A program made the translations under genes and the position numbers. From JASLMY01 sp965226475 (GTDB lineage Bacteria; Pseudomonadota; Alphaproteobacteria; GCA-2731375): a stretch of 64,000 nt of DNA. Shown here piece by piece: positions 8,695-16,807 of this stretch (position 1 is its first letter; every line of letters starts with the position of its first letter). The stretch is from NCBI GenBank assembly GCA_965226475.1, contig CBDDDJ010000003.1, positions 1,302,001 to 1,366,000 of the forward strand, in the 5' to 3' direction. The notes below the pieces were generated by a model. The model saw nothing but the letters and a program-made list of their open reading frames with translations. It was not told the DNA's origin and ran no database searches.

Positions 8695-10209
8695 CTAAGG
8701 CATGCACACAAAGAGTGGGATGTTGGTAGTAGGTGTCAATATGTTGTTGCCACGGGTGAATGGAGTGTGATTCATATTGAGGCGGCCCGTGATTTATTTG
8801 GAGGGAGCCGCGACAATGTTTGTTACAGCGACGGCGTGGACTGGCCGCTTTGGGGACAAACGGCTGGAAAAAAGGGGGGCCTTCTTTTTAGGCGCTTGGT
8901 GGCGCGGTCGAGCTGCATATTGCGCCGCATCGGGCGAGGACGGGCGGAGGAACTCGGTTTTGGCCGCTTTCTCGCCAATCCCAAGGTGACGGAGGGAGAG
9001 ATTGTCGCGGCGGCGAGCCGCCCGCTGGAGGCGAGTTGCCGGGGGCGGCATGTCCTGGCGATCCAGGACACCACGGAGCTGAACTACGAGCATCATCGGG
9101 GACGGGGACGGGGTCTCGGCCCCGCTGGCAACGGTAGTGATCGGGGGTTTTTCGTGCATCCCGTGATCGCCGTGGACGCCGAGGATGGGACGCTGCTGGG
9201 CTTGGCGGGGGCCGAGCTCTGGACCCGCCCGGAGCCGCCGGAAGACGCCGTGGAGGCGCGTCGAGTACGGGCTTACCGCAAGCTTCCGATCGAAGGGAAG
9301 GAGTCGTACCGCTGGCTCGAGGTGGCCGAACAGGCCAAGGGGGTTCTGGCGAGGGCGGCGCGGGTCACGGTGATCGGCGATCGCGAGAGCGACATCTACG
9401 AGGAATGGGCCCGGCTTCCCGACGCGCGGTGTGACATGATCACGCGGGCCTCGCGTGACCGTGCGCTGGTGGGCGGCGGCAGGTTGTTCGATGTGGCTGA
9501 GAGTTGGCGGGAGGCCGGGCGTCGGAAGATCGAGCCGCGGGCCCAGCCTGGACGCAAGAAGCGCAAGGCGACGCTGTCCCTGCGCTTCGGCACGGTGACC
9601 ATCAAGCGGCCGGAGCGTTGCACCGACCCGACGGCGCCGGAAAGCCTGAGCCTTCGTCTGGTCGAGGTGCGCGAGGTCGATAGCCAGGTGGCTGAGCCGA
9701 TCCACTGGCTGCTCTTGACCACCCATGGTGTCGAAAAGGCGGAAGACGCATGGCGCATCGTCGGCTGGTATCGCGAGCGCTGGCATATCGAGCAAATCTT
9801 CCGAACCCTGAAGCGCCAAGGCCTGAACATCGAGAGCAGCCAAGTCACGAGCGCCGAGGCCCTGATGAAGCTGGCGGCGATGGCGCTCGTGGCGGCGGTT
9901 CGCATCATGCAACTGGTGTTGGCCCGTGACGGCGGGGGCGGGCGTCCGGCCAGCGATGTCTTGGACCCCGAACTCCTTCCCTTCGCCCGCGCGCTGCTGC
10001 ACGAACTCGAAGGCAAGACCGCCAAGCAAAAGAACCCGCATCTCGATGGAACACTGGCCTGGCTCGCCTGGATCATCGCCCGCCTCGGCGGCTGGAACGG
10101 CTACCCCTCCGAGCGCCCTCCCGGTCCCATAACCGTGCACAACGGCTGGCAGCAGTTCAAATCCATGCAACAGGGCTGGGCGCTCCATGAAGATGTGTGA
10201 ATCCCTTAG
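8695..10209 (+). mobile_element. IS4-family element (IS50-like transposase) inserted in a palindromic repeat
   Basis: The ends are inverted: CTAAGGCATGCACACA at 8695 and, read from 10209 on the other strand, CTAAGGGATTCACACA. The flanks CCCCCGGCCC (8685-8694) and CCCCCGGCGC (10210-10219) are a near-identical 10-bp pair, consistent with an IS4-type target duplication. Removing the element rejoins a palindrome like the intact one at 11274-11345. Length is 1515 bp. Confidence 0.88.
8777..10200 (+). pseudogene. IS4-family transposase with one frameshift near the N-terminus
   Basis: The N-terminal frame from ATG 8777 (..TGRFGDKRLEKRGAFF) gives the expected IS4/Tn5-like start. After about 8885 the family sequence continues in the -1 frame (RRLVARSSCILRRIG, GFGRFLANPKVT). 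The run AAAAAAGGGGGGCCTTCTTTTT spans the break, so a one-base loss in a homopolymer is likely. The rest is intact: first Asp in AIQDTTELNYEH, second in VIGDRESDIYEEW, and the C-terminal YRERWHIEQIFRTLKRQG (Y-R-E) signature, ending at 10200. An uninterrupted frame from 8767 also exists but replaces the true N-terminus. Programmed slippage cannot be excluded, though the run does not form a standard heptamer in the right frame. Confidence 0.78.
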
Positions 10210-10272
10210 CCCCCGGCGCAGCCACCCCAAGGGTACACTCCACGGGTGGCTGGGCCTGGGGAGCGGGCCGGC
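10210..10272. repeat. Right part of a palindromic repeat split by the IS4 copy
   Basis: CAGCCACCCCAAGGGTACACTC and the following CGGGTGGCTGGGCC..GAGCGGGCCGG match the element at 11274-11345, including the loop AAGGGTACACTCCA. The missing left arm (CCGGCCCGCTCCCCCGG) is at about 8675-8694 on the other side of the IS. The unit therefore followed the E1 alpha gene before the insertion. Confidence 0.8.
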
Positions 10273-10297
10273 CGGGAACAAAATAAGAGAGAGACCC

Positions 10298-11251
10298 ATG
10301 AGAACCATCACCTACGCCCAGGCGGGCATCGAGGCACTGGCGGAAGAGATGCGGCGCGACCCGAAGGTCTTCCATCTATCGACCGACGCCAACCGCGACC
10401 TGGTCGAGGAATTCGGCGAATCGCGCATCCGCGGCACTCCGATCGCCGAGGGGGCCTTGACCGGCATGGGGCTGGGTGCCGCCGGCTCCGGCTTCCGGCC
10501 GATCGTCGACTGGCGCATGGTCACCTTCTGCTTCGTCGCCATGGACCAGATCGTCAACCAGGCCTCCAAGATCCACTACATGTTCGGCGGCCAGACCACG
10601 TTCCCCGTCACCTTCCGCGCCTCCGTCGGCGGCGGCACGCGGCTGGCGGCGCAGCACTCACAAAGCCCCTATTCCATGTTCATGAACCTGGCGGGCCTGA
10701 AGATGGTGCTGCCCTCCACCCCCTACGACGTGAAGGGCCTGCTCAAGACCTTGATCCGCGACGATAATCCCGTGATCAGCTTCGAATCCACCCGCCTCAT
10801 GGGGATGGAGGGCGAGGTGCCGGAGGAGGACTACACCATTCCGATCGGCGTCGCCGACGTGAAGCGGAAGGGGAGCGACGTCACCGTCATCGCGCTCGCC
10901 TGGCTGGTGCACGAGGCGCTGGCCGCCGCCGAGACGCTTCAAGGCGAGGGCATCTCGGTCGAGGTGGTCGACCCGCGCACCCTGGTGCCGATGGATGCGG
11001 AGACCCTGCGCGCCTCGGCGCAAAAGACCGGCCGGGTGGTGATCGCCGACGAGGCTGGGCCGACCGCCGGCGCCTCGGCCGAAATCGCAGCCCTGCTGAC
11101 CGAGGACGCCGACACCTTCGCCGCGCTGAAGGCGCCGGTGCGCCGGGTCTGCGCCTTGCAGGTGCCGATCCCCTACAGCCCGGTCCTGGAAGACCACGTC
11201 TTCCCCGACCGCCACAAGATCGCCGACGCGGTGCGCGACTTGGCGCGTTAG
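10298..11251 (+). CDS. TPP-dependent dehydrogenase E1 component, beta subunit
   Basis: 317 residues. It pairs with the alpha subunit at 7675 to form the alpha2-beta2 E1 that decarboxylates a 2-oxoacid. Seen: the transketolase-like pyrimidine-binding domain (RTITYAQAGIEALAEEM, IRGTPIAEGALTGMGLGAA, VDWRMVTFCFVAMDQIVNQA) and the C-terminal transketolase domain (VKRKGSDVTVIALAWLVHEAL, VEVVDPRTLVPMDAETL, VCALQVPIPYSPVLE). Start ATG 10298 is preceded by AAGAGAGAGACCC, and upstream codons belong to the repeat, not the protein. The original intergenic distance to E1 alpha was roughly 140 bp before IS4 entered. The IS may reduce co-transcription of the two subunits. Confidence 0.9.
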   Translation: MRTITYAQAGIEALAEEMRRDPKVFHLSTDANRDLVEEFGESRIRGTPIAEGALTGMGLGAAGSGFRPIVDWRMVTFCFVAMDQIVNQASKIHYMFGGQTTFPVTFRASVGGGTRLAAQHSQSPYSMFMNLAGLKMVLPSTPYDVKGLLKTLIRDDNPVISFESTRLMGMEGEVPEEDYTIPIGVADVKRKGSDVTVIALAWLVHEALAAAETLQGEGISVEVVDPRTLVPMDAETLRASAQKTGRVVIADEAGPTAGASAEIAALLTEDADTFAALKAPVRRVCALQVPIPYSPVLEDHVFPDRHKIADAVRDLAR

Positions 11252-11273
11252 TGGTTCTTTTCGGAAGTCCCAA

Positions 11274-11345
11274 CCGGCCCGCTCCCCCGGCCCAACCACC
11301 CGAAGGGTACACTCCACGGGTGGTTGGGCCGGGGGAGCGGGCCGG
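11274..11345. repeat. Perfect 29-bp stem palindromic repeat (REP-like)
   Basis: The left arm 11274-11302 (CCGGCCCGCTCCCCCGGCCC then AACCACCCG) is exactly complementary to 11317-11345, with a 14-nt loop AAGGGTACACTCCA. There is no T-run, so it is not a typical intrinsic terminator, though it would fold very stably in RNA. A second copy after E1 alpha was split by IS4, and a shortened GC hairpin of similar composition lies at 22315-22336. Confidence 0.9.
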
Positions 11346-11363
11346 CCAGGTACGTCGCCTTTG

Positions 11364-12350
11364 ATGACCAACGACTGGCACGCCCCCGGATTCGGGCTCT
11401 CCTTCGAAGGCGGCGAGCCGGCTGGCGAGATCGCCCGGCGCGCACAAATGGCGGAGGCGGCGGGGCTGGCGACGCTCTGGTTCGCCAACCACCTGTTTCA
11501 GCGCGATCCGATGGTGCAGGCGACGGTGGCATTGGGCGCGACGGCGCGCATTGGCGCCGGCCTGATGGCGATGAGCCCGCTCGGCCTCCATCCCGTGCAG
11601 ACGGCGATGACGGCGGCGAGCCTGGACGAGCATTTTCCCGGCCGCGCCATCCTCTCGCTCGGCCTCGGCGCGCCGGCCGACTTCGCCGCCGCCGGGATCG
11701 CCCGGCCCCGGCCCTTGGCGACCATGCGCGAGGCGATGGCGGTCAATCGCGGCCTGCTGGCGGGCGAGGCCGTGAACCACGCGGGCGAGGTCTTCAGCCT
11801 CTCCGGCCGCCGGCTGGAGACGGGCGGGCGGCCCGTGCCCCTGGTGCTGGCGGCGAGCGGGCCCGGCATGCTGCGCCTCGCCGGCGAGGTGGCCGACGGC
11901 GTGCTGCTCTCGGGCGCCGCCTCGCTTCCCTTCGTCGCGGCGTCGCTGGCGCGCGTCGCCGAGGGCGCGGACGGGCGGGCGTTCCGGCGGATCGGCCTGG
12001 TGCTGGTCTCCGTCGACGCCGATACCGCCCGCGCGCGCGACCGCTTGCGCCCGATCCTAGGCTTCATTCTGCGTGGCGCCCACCACGCGGAGAACCTGCG
12101 CCTCGCCGGCGTGGAGCTGGACCAGCCGGCGCTGCGCGAAGCCACCGCCGGCGGCGAGTGGGACCGCGCCTCGGCCCTCGTCGGCGACGCGGTCGTCGTC
12201 GCGCATGCCGCTTGCGGCACGGTCGAGGGGGTGGCCGAACGGCTGCGCGCCTACCGCGCGGCCGGACTGGACGAGGTGGTGATCGCCGGCATTCGCGAGA
12301 TCGACGGCCTGGGCGGCGCGCTCGATGCCGTGCGCCTGGCCTCGGCATAA
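11364..12350 (+). CDS. LLM-class (luciferase-like) oxidoreductase
   Basis: 328 residues with a TIM-barrel luciferase-like fold, probably flavin (FMN or F420) dependent. Seen: AEAAGLATLWFANHLFQRDP in the N-terminal strand-helix, ARIGAGLMAMSPLGLHPVQTA, LDEHFPGRAILSLGLGAP, PVPLVLAASGPGMLRLAGEVADGVLL, and the closing AAGLDEVVIAGI. An in-frame TTG at 11361 is the alternative start. It lies 17 bp ahead of a second LLM gene, and both probably belong to one transcript following the palindrome. The substrate is unknown. It is 5,10-methylene-tetrahydromethanopterin-reductase-like by fold only. Confidence 0.85.
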   Translation: MTNDWHAPGFGLSFEGGEPAGEIARRAQMAEAAGLATLWFANHLFQRDPMVQATVALGATARIGAGLMAMSPLGLHPVQTAMTAASLDEHFPGRAILSLGLGAPADFAAAGIARPRPLATMREAMAVNRGLLAGEAVNHAGEVFSLSGRRLETGGRPVPLVLAASGPGMLRLAGEVADGVLLSGAASLPFVAASLARVAEGADGRAFRRIGLVLVSVDADTARARDRLRPILGFILRGAHHAENLRLAGVELDQPALREATAGGEWDRASALVGDAVVVAHAACGTVEGVAERLRAYRAAGLDEVVIAGIREIDGLGGALDAVRLASA

Positions 12351-12367
12351 GGGGAGGAGAGATCGTC

Positions 12368-13375
12368 ATGCGGGTCAGCGCCGGATTACCGACGGGCATG
12401 GAGGGGCTCACCTATCCGATTCCCTTCTCCGATCCCGAAACGATGCTGCGAATCGCCAAGCACGCCGAGGCGCTCGGCTACCATTCGGTCTGGGGCAACG
12501 ATCATATGACGACCCAACGCTACGTCAGGGCCGTGTTCGGCCGGGCACCGCGCTTCTGGGAGCCGCTGGTGACCTACGCCTGGCTCGCCGGGCAGACGAC
12601 GACGCTCCGCTTCGGCACCGGCATCCTGGTGCTGCCGATGCGCCGCGACATCGTCGTCGTCGCCAAGCAGATCGCCACGCTGGATCAGTTGAGCGGCGGT
12701 CGCCTTGTACTCGGCGTCGGCGTCGGCGCCTACCGGGAGGAGTTCGAGGCCCTGGCGCCCGACGCCCAGGGTCACCGGGGCGACATGGTCGAAGAGGCGG
12801 TGGACGCCCTCATCACTCTCTTCCGGGACGAGCGGGCCAGTTTCGAGGGCACCTATTACAAGTTCCGCGACGTGGAACTGGCGCCGAAGCCGCTGCAGGC
12901 CCGCCTGCCGATCCTCTATGGCGGCAACAACGCCGCCCAGTTGCGCCGCGCGGCGCGGAACGGCGACGGCTGGCTGCCGGCCGCCCTCCCGGTCGACCGC
13001 ATCGCCCGGGACGTCCGCGAACTGCACCGCCTGGCGGCGGAGGCGGGACGCGACCCGGCGGCAATCGAGGTGGCGCCGCAATACATGGTCCAGGTCGACC
13101 CGGACGGGAAGCGTGCCGTGGCGCGTTTCCGCGAGAGCCAGATGTACAAGCACGTGGTCTCGCTCTCCCGCTCGACCCTGAAGGAGCAGGCGGACCTCTC
13201 GCCCGTCGACTTCAACCTCATCGGCACGCCGGACGCGGTGATCGAAAAGTGCCTGGCGCTGAAGGCCGCCGGGGTGACGCACCTCTGCGGGCTCTATTTC
13301 GCCGCCCAGGAGCCGGCAGAGCTCTTGGACCAGATGTCGGTCTTCGCCGAAACGGTGATGCCGCATCTCGGCTGA
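12368..13375 (+). CDS. LLM-class flavin-dependent oxidoreductase
   Basis: 335 residues. Seen: LRIAKHAEALGYHSVWGNDH near the N-terminus, TTTLRFGTGILVLPMRRDIV, the family signature AKQIATLDQLSGGRLVLGVGVGA, GTYYKFRDVELAPKPLQARLPILYGG, and the C-terminal TPDAVIEKCLALKAAGVTHLCGLYF. ATG 12368 has AAGGGGAGGAGAG about 10 nt upstream. It is not closely similar to the preceding LLM gene, so the two are distinct enzymes, not a recent duplicate. Flavin or F420 cofactor and substrate are not determined. Confidence 0.88.
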   Translation: MRVSAGLPTGMEGLTYPIPFSDPETMLRIAKHAEALGYHSVWGNDHMTTQRYVRAVFGRAPRFWEPLVTYAWLAGQTTTLRFGTGILVLPMRRDIVVVAKQIATLDQLSGGRLVLGVGVGAYREEFEALAPDAQGHRGDMVEEAVDALITLFRDERASFEGTYYKFRDVELAPKPLQARLPILYGGNNAAQLRRAARNGDGWLPAALPVDRIARDVRELHRLAAEAGRDPAAIEVAPQYMVQVDPDGKRAVARFRESQMYKHVVSLSRSTLKEQADLSPVDFNLIGTPDAVIEKCLALKAAGVTHLCGLYFAAQEPAELLDQMSVFAETVMPHLG

Positions 13376-13530
13376 ACCGGCGTCGCGGCCGAAGGCCCGG
13401 TAGAGGCCCGGGGCTTGCGCGGGCGAATCCCGGACGCATAGACTGTGCGGTGCAAAAAGATTCGTTGTGCGCCGCCAGAAGCGCCCGTCCGGTACCGCCC
13501 TTCCCCAGGGCCCCAGCATCCAGAGGTTCG

Positions 13531-14760
13531 ATGCTTTATCAGATCCACGAATTCCAGCGCGCGGCGATGACGCCGTTCCGTCTCGCCACCGGCGCCACCA
13601 AGTTCATGTACTGCCATCCCCTCAATCCCGCCGCCTATACCCAGGGCGGCCGGGCGCTCGCCGCCGCTTGCGAACTGGTGGAGGGCGCGCTGCGTTCCCA
13701 CGGCAAGCCCGCCTTCGGCATCGATACGGTGAAGGTCGGCGCGCGAAGCGTCGCGGTGGCCGAGGAGATCGTCTGGCGGCGCCCGTTCTGCCAGCTGAAA
13801 CGCTTCCGCAAATCGGGCGTCGCGGCCGGCCCGCGCCAGTTGATCGTCACCCCGCTCTCGGGCCACTACGCGACCCTGCTGCGCGACACGGTGCGCGCCA
13901 TGCTGCCGGCCCACGACGTGATGATCACCGACTGGCACGACGCCCGCGACGTCGCCGTGGCGGAGGGGCCGTTCAACCTGGACGACTACACCGACTATGT
14001 GCTTCAGATGCTGCGCCACCTGGGACCCGAGACCCATGTCATGGCGGTCTGCCAGCCCTCGGTTCCGGTGCTGGCGGCGACCGCGCTCATGGCGGCGGCG
14101 GGCGATCCGGCGCGGCCCCGCACGTTGACGCTGATGGGCGGGCCGGTCGACACCCGGATCAACCCGACCATGCCCAACCTCTATGCCGAGAACCATGGGC
14201 GACGCTGGTTCGATGCCACGGTGATCCAGTGCGTGCCGTTCGGCAACATCGGCGCCGGGCGCCGGGTCTATCCGGGCTTTCTACAGCTCTCGGGCTTCCT
14301 CTCGATGAACCTCGACCGCCACGTCGATGCCCACCTCGAGGTCTTCAACCAGCTGGTCCGGGGCGACGGCGACGGGCTGAAGGCGCACCGCGCCTTCTAC
14401 GACGAATACCAGGCGGTGATGGACTTGGCCGCCGACTATTTTCTGGAGACGGTGGAGCGCGTCTTCCAGCGCAAGGAACTGGCGCGCGGCGGCTGGCGCC
14501 ACCGGGGCGAGCTGGCGCGGCCAGAGGCGATCCGCGACGTCGCCCTGATGACGGTCGAGGGCGAGAAGGACGACATCTCCGCCGTCGGCCAGACGGCGGC
14601 GGCGCAGGCGCTCTGCTCGGGCCTGCCCGACGACATGCGCGGCCATCACGTACAGCCGGGCGTCGGCCACTACGGCGTCTTCAACGGCCGGCGCTGGCGG
14701 AGCGAGATCGCCCCCCGGATCGCCGATTTCATCGCCCGCCATTCGGGAGGGCGCGCTTGA
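13531..14760 (+). CDS. phaZ: Intracellular polyhydroxyalkanoate depolymerase
   Basis: 409 residues. It hydrolyses stored poly(3-hydroxybutyrate) granules in the cytoplasm. Seen: the family start MLYQIHEFQRAAMTPFRLAT, LIVTPLSGHYATLLRDTVRA, the nucleophile region HVMAVCQPSVPVLAATALMA with the catalytic Cys at residue 174, and LTLMGGPVDTRINPT. The PHB_depo C-terminal domain follows (GFLSMNLDRHVDAHLEVFNQ, MTVEGEKDDISAVGQT and a His near HHVQPGVGHYGVFNG). Length fits the family. The next gene starts inside its stop codon, so they are translationally coupled. Confidence 0.92.
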   Translation: MLYQIHEFQRAAMTPFRLATGATKFMYCHPLNPAAYTQGGRALAAACELVEGALRSHGKPAFGIDTVKVGARSVAVAEEIVWRRPFCQLKRFRKSGVAAGPRQLIVTPLSGHYATLLRDTVRAMLPAHDVMITDWHDARDVAVAEGPFNLDDYTDYVLQMLRHLGPETHVMAVCQPSVPVLAATALMAAAGDPARPRTLTLMGGPVDTRINPTMPNLYAENHGRRWFDATVIQCVPFGNIGAGRRVYPGFLQLSGFLSMNLDRHVDAHLEVFNQLVRGDGDGLKAHRAFYDEYQAVMDLAADYFLETVERVFQRKELARGGWRHRGELARPEAIRDVALMTVEGEKDDISAVGQTAAAQALCSGLPDDMRGHHVQPGVGHYGVFNGRRWRSEIAPRIADFIARHSGGRA

Positions 14761-15212
14761 ACGACGGGACGGACGAAACCACCCCCTTCTGGCGGCGAAA
14801 ATCGCTCGACCAGATGACCGGCGAGGAGTGGGAATCGCTCTGCGACGGCTGCGGCAAATGCTGCCTCAACAAGATCGAGGATATCGACACCGGCGAGATC
14901 CTGCCCACCCGGGTCGCCTGCCGCCTGCTGGACCTGGGCACCTGCCGCTGTTCCGATTATGGCCGCCGCACCCGCCTGGTGCCCGACTGCGTGGTGCTGA
15001 CGCCCGGGAACGTCGCAGCCATCCCCTGGATGCCCGCCACCTGCGCCTACCGCCGCCTGGCCGAGGGCAAGGACCTCGCCTGGTGGCATCCGCTGGTCTC
15101 GGGCGATCCGAACACGGTGCACGAGGCGGGGATTTCGGTGCGGGGCAAGGTGATCAGCGAGCGAAGGCTCCGTAAACCGCTGGAAGACTACGTCGTCGAC
15201 TGGGAGCTCTGA
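14757..15212 (+). CDS. YcgN-family cysteine-cluster protein (UPF0260)
   Basis: 151 residues. Cys-rich start: ESLCDGCGKCCLNKIEDIDT (about residues 25-44) followed by ACRLLDLGTCRCSDYG and VPDCVVLTPGNV, with the characteristic end AGISVRGKVISERRL and LEDYVVDWEL. The cysteines suggest binding of a metal or Fe-S cluster. The biochemical function of the family is not established. The start is TTG at 14757, overlapping the TGA of phaZ by 3 nt, and no ATG precedes the conserved part. It has no link to PHA metabolism known to me. Confidence 0.85.
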   Translation: MNDGTDETTPFWRRKSLDQMTGEEWESLCDGCGKCCLNKIEDIDTGEILPTRVACRLLDLGTCRCSDYGRRTRLVPDCVVLTPGNVAAIPWMPATCAYRRLAEGKDLAWWHPLVSGDPNTVHEAGISVRGKVISERRLRKPLEDYVVDWEL

Positions 15213-15304
15213 TCCCCCGACGCCCGAACGCCGCCCCGTTTGCCATCCACCGGTCGCCGCGACACAATCCCCGCCGAGAATTGCGCGCGCGGAAGGATGA
15301 TCCC

Positions 15305-16609
15305 ATGAAATTCGGTCTCTTCTACGAACTCCCGGTGCCCAAGCCCTGGGACGAGGACACCGAACGGCGGATCTTCCACGAGGCGCTGGACCAGATCGAA
15401 CTCGCCGACAAACTCGGCATCGACTACGTCTGGGAGGTCGAGCATCACTTCCTGGAGGAATACTCCCACTCGCCGGCGCCCGAGGTGTTCCTGGGCGCCG
15501 TCTCGCAGCGGACCAAGAACATCCGGCTCGGCCACGGCATCACCCTGACGCCGCCCGCCTACAACCATCCCGCCCGCCTGGTGGAGCGGATCGCCACCCT
15601 CGACATCGTCTCCAACGGCCGGGTCGATTGGGGCACGGGCGAGAGCGCGACCCTGATCGAGATGGAGGGCTTCCACGTCGAGAAGGACCTGAAGACCGAG
15701 ATGTGGCGCGAAGGGACGGAGCAGGCCGCCAACATGGCCGCCATGACCCCCTATCCGGGCTTCGAGGGCGAGTATTTCTCGATGCCTTGCCGCAACGTCG
15801 TGCCGAAGCCGGTGCAGAAGCCCCACCCGCCGATGTGGATGGGTTGTTCGAGGCGGGAAAGCATCCTGCGCGCCGCCAAGGCCGGCCTCGGCGCCCTCGT
15901 CTTCGGCTTCGTCGAGCCGGAACAGGCGGCCGAGTGGGTGGCCGAATACTACGCCCTCATCAAGTCCGAGGAGTGCGTGCCGATCGGCCATTCGGTGAAC
16001 CCGAACATCGCCGCCGTTACCGCGCTCTCGGTGCACCAGGACGAGCAGCAGGCGATCGCCCGGGGCCTCGATGGCTTCCGCTTCTTCGGCTATTCGCTGG
16101 CGCACTACGCCGTCTACGGCGAGCACGTGCCGGGCCGCACCGACATCTGGGGCAAGTTCGAGCCGATCCGGGACCAGATGCCCGACAACGCCGGGCGCGG
16201 TGGCATCGGCACGCCCGCACAGGTGACCGCCCATCTCGAGGCCTATGCCGAGATCGGCATGGATCAGATGATCTTCGTCCAGCAGCACGGCAAGAACCGC
16301 GACCAGGACATCCGCGAATGCCTCGAACTCTTCGCGGCCGAAATCATGCCCGCCTTCAAGGCCGCCGAGCCCGCCCGCCAGGCCGCCAAGGACGCCGAAC
16401 TGGCGCCCTACATCGAGGCGGCGCTGGCCCGCAAACCGCGCATGGAAATGCCCGACGACGCCGACCTGCCGGTGATCAAGTCCGCCGGCGCCCGCATGAA
16501 GGACGCCGGCATCGACTATGCCGCCCAGGGGACCTACGCGGACCCGACGCGCGGCGGCGGCATTCCGGTGCCGCGGCGGGAGCCGGGCGCAGCCGACGCG
16601 GCGGAGTAG
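15305..16609 (+). CDS. LLM-class flavin-dependent oxidoreductase (luciferase alpha-like)
   Basis: 434 residues, longer than the other two LLM proteins in the window. Seen: MKFGLFYELPVPKPWDEDTE at the start, the alkanal-monooxygenase-like YVWEVEHHFLEEYSHSPAPE, IRLGHGITLTPPAYNHPARL and VERIATLDIVSNGRVDWGTG. Next come MPCRNVVPKPVQKPHPPMW and a C-terminal extension rich in Ala/Pro to residue 434. RBS GCGGAAGGATGATCCC precedes ATG 15305. The EHHFLEEYS region is typical of bacterial-luciferase-type flavin monooxygenases. The substrate is unknown. It stands alone, with a 92-bp gap upstream and 198 bp downstream. Confidence 0.88.
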   Translation: MKFGLFYELPVPKPWDEDTERRIFHEALDQIELADKLGIDYVWEVEHHFLEEYSHSPAPEVFLGAVSQRTKNIRLGHGITLTPPAYNHPARLVERIATLDIVSNGRVDWGTGESATLIEMEGFHVEKDLKTEMWREGTEQAANMAAMTPYPGFEGEYFSMPCRNVVPKPVQKPHPPMWMGCSRRESILRAAKAGLGALVFGFVEPEQAAEWVAEYYALIKSEECVPIGHSVNPNIAAVTALSVHQDEQQAIARGLDGFRFFGYSLAHYAVYGEHVPGRTDIWGKFEPIRDQMPDNAGRGGIGTPAQVTAHLEAYAEIGMDQMIFVQQHGKNRDQDIRECLELFAAEIMPAFKAAEPARQAAKDAELAPYIEAALARKPRMEMPDDADLPVIKSAGARMKDAGIDYAAQGTYADPTRGGGIPVPRREPGAADAAE

Positions 16610-16807
16610 GGGCAAACCTCCATCGGGCCGGCGAAGCCGCGCCGACCCGAAACGCGGGCCGCTAACGTATCGTTAACGGAATTTTAAGGAGCATCGGTCC
16701 CAGAATCGGCCGATGCCCATGGGTTCGGGCGTGATCGAAGGTCGCGACGTCGCGCCCGGGAATTCGGGCGCGCGCGCCGGCAGCGCGCAACGACGGGATT
16801 TGCCGAC

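Noticed and set aside
8868..8879. Programmed -1 frameshift in the IS4 transposase at A6G6
   Set aside because: In the frame used, the codons AAA AGG do not form a standard slippery heptamer; a one-base loss in the nearby T-run explains it as well.
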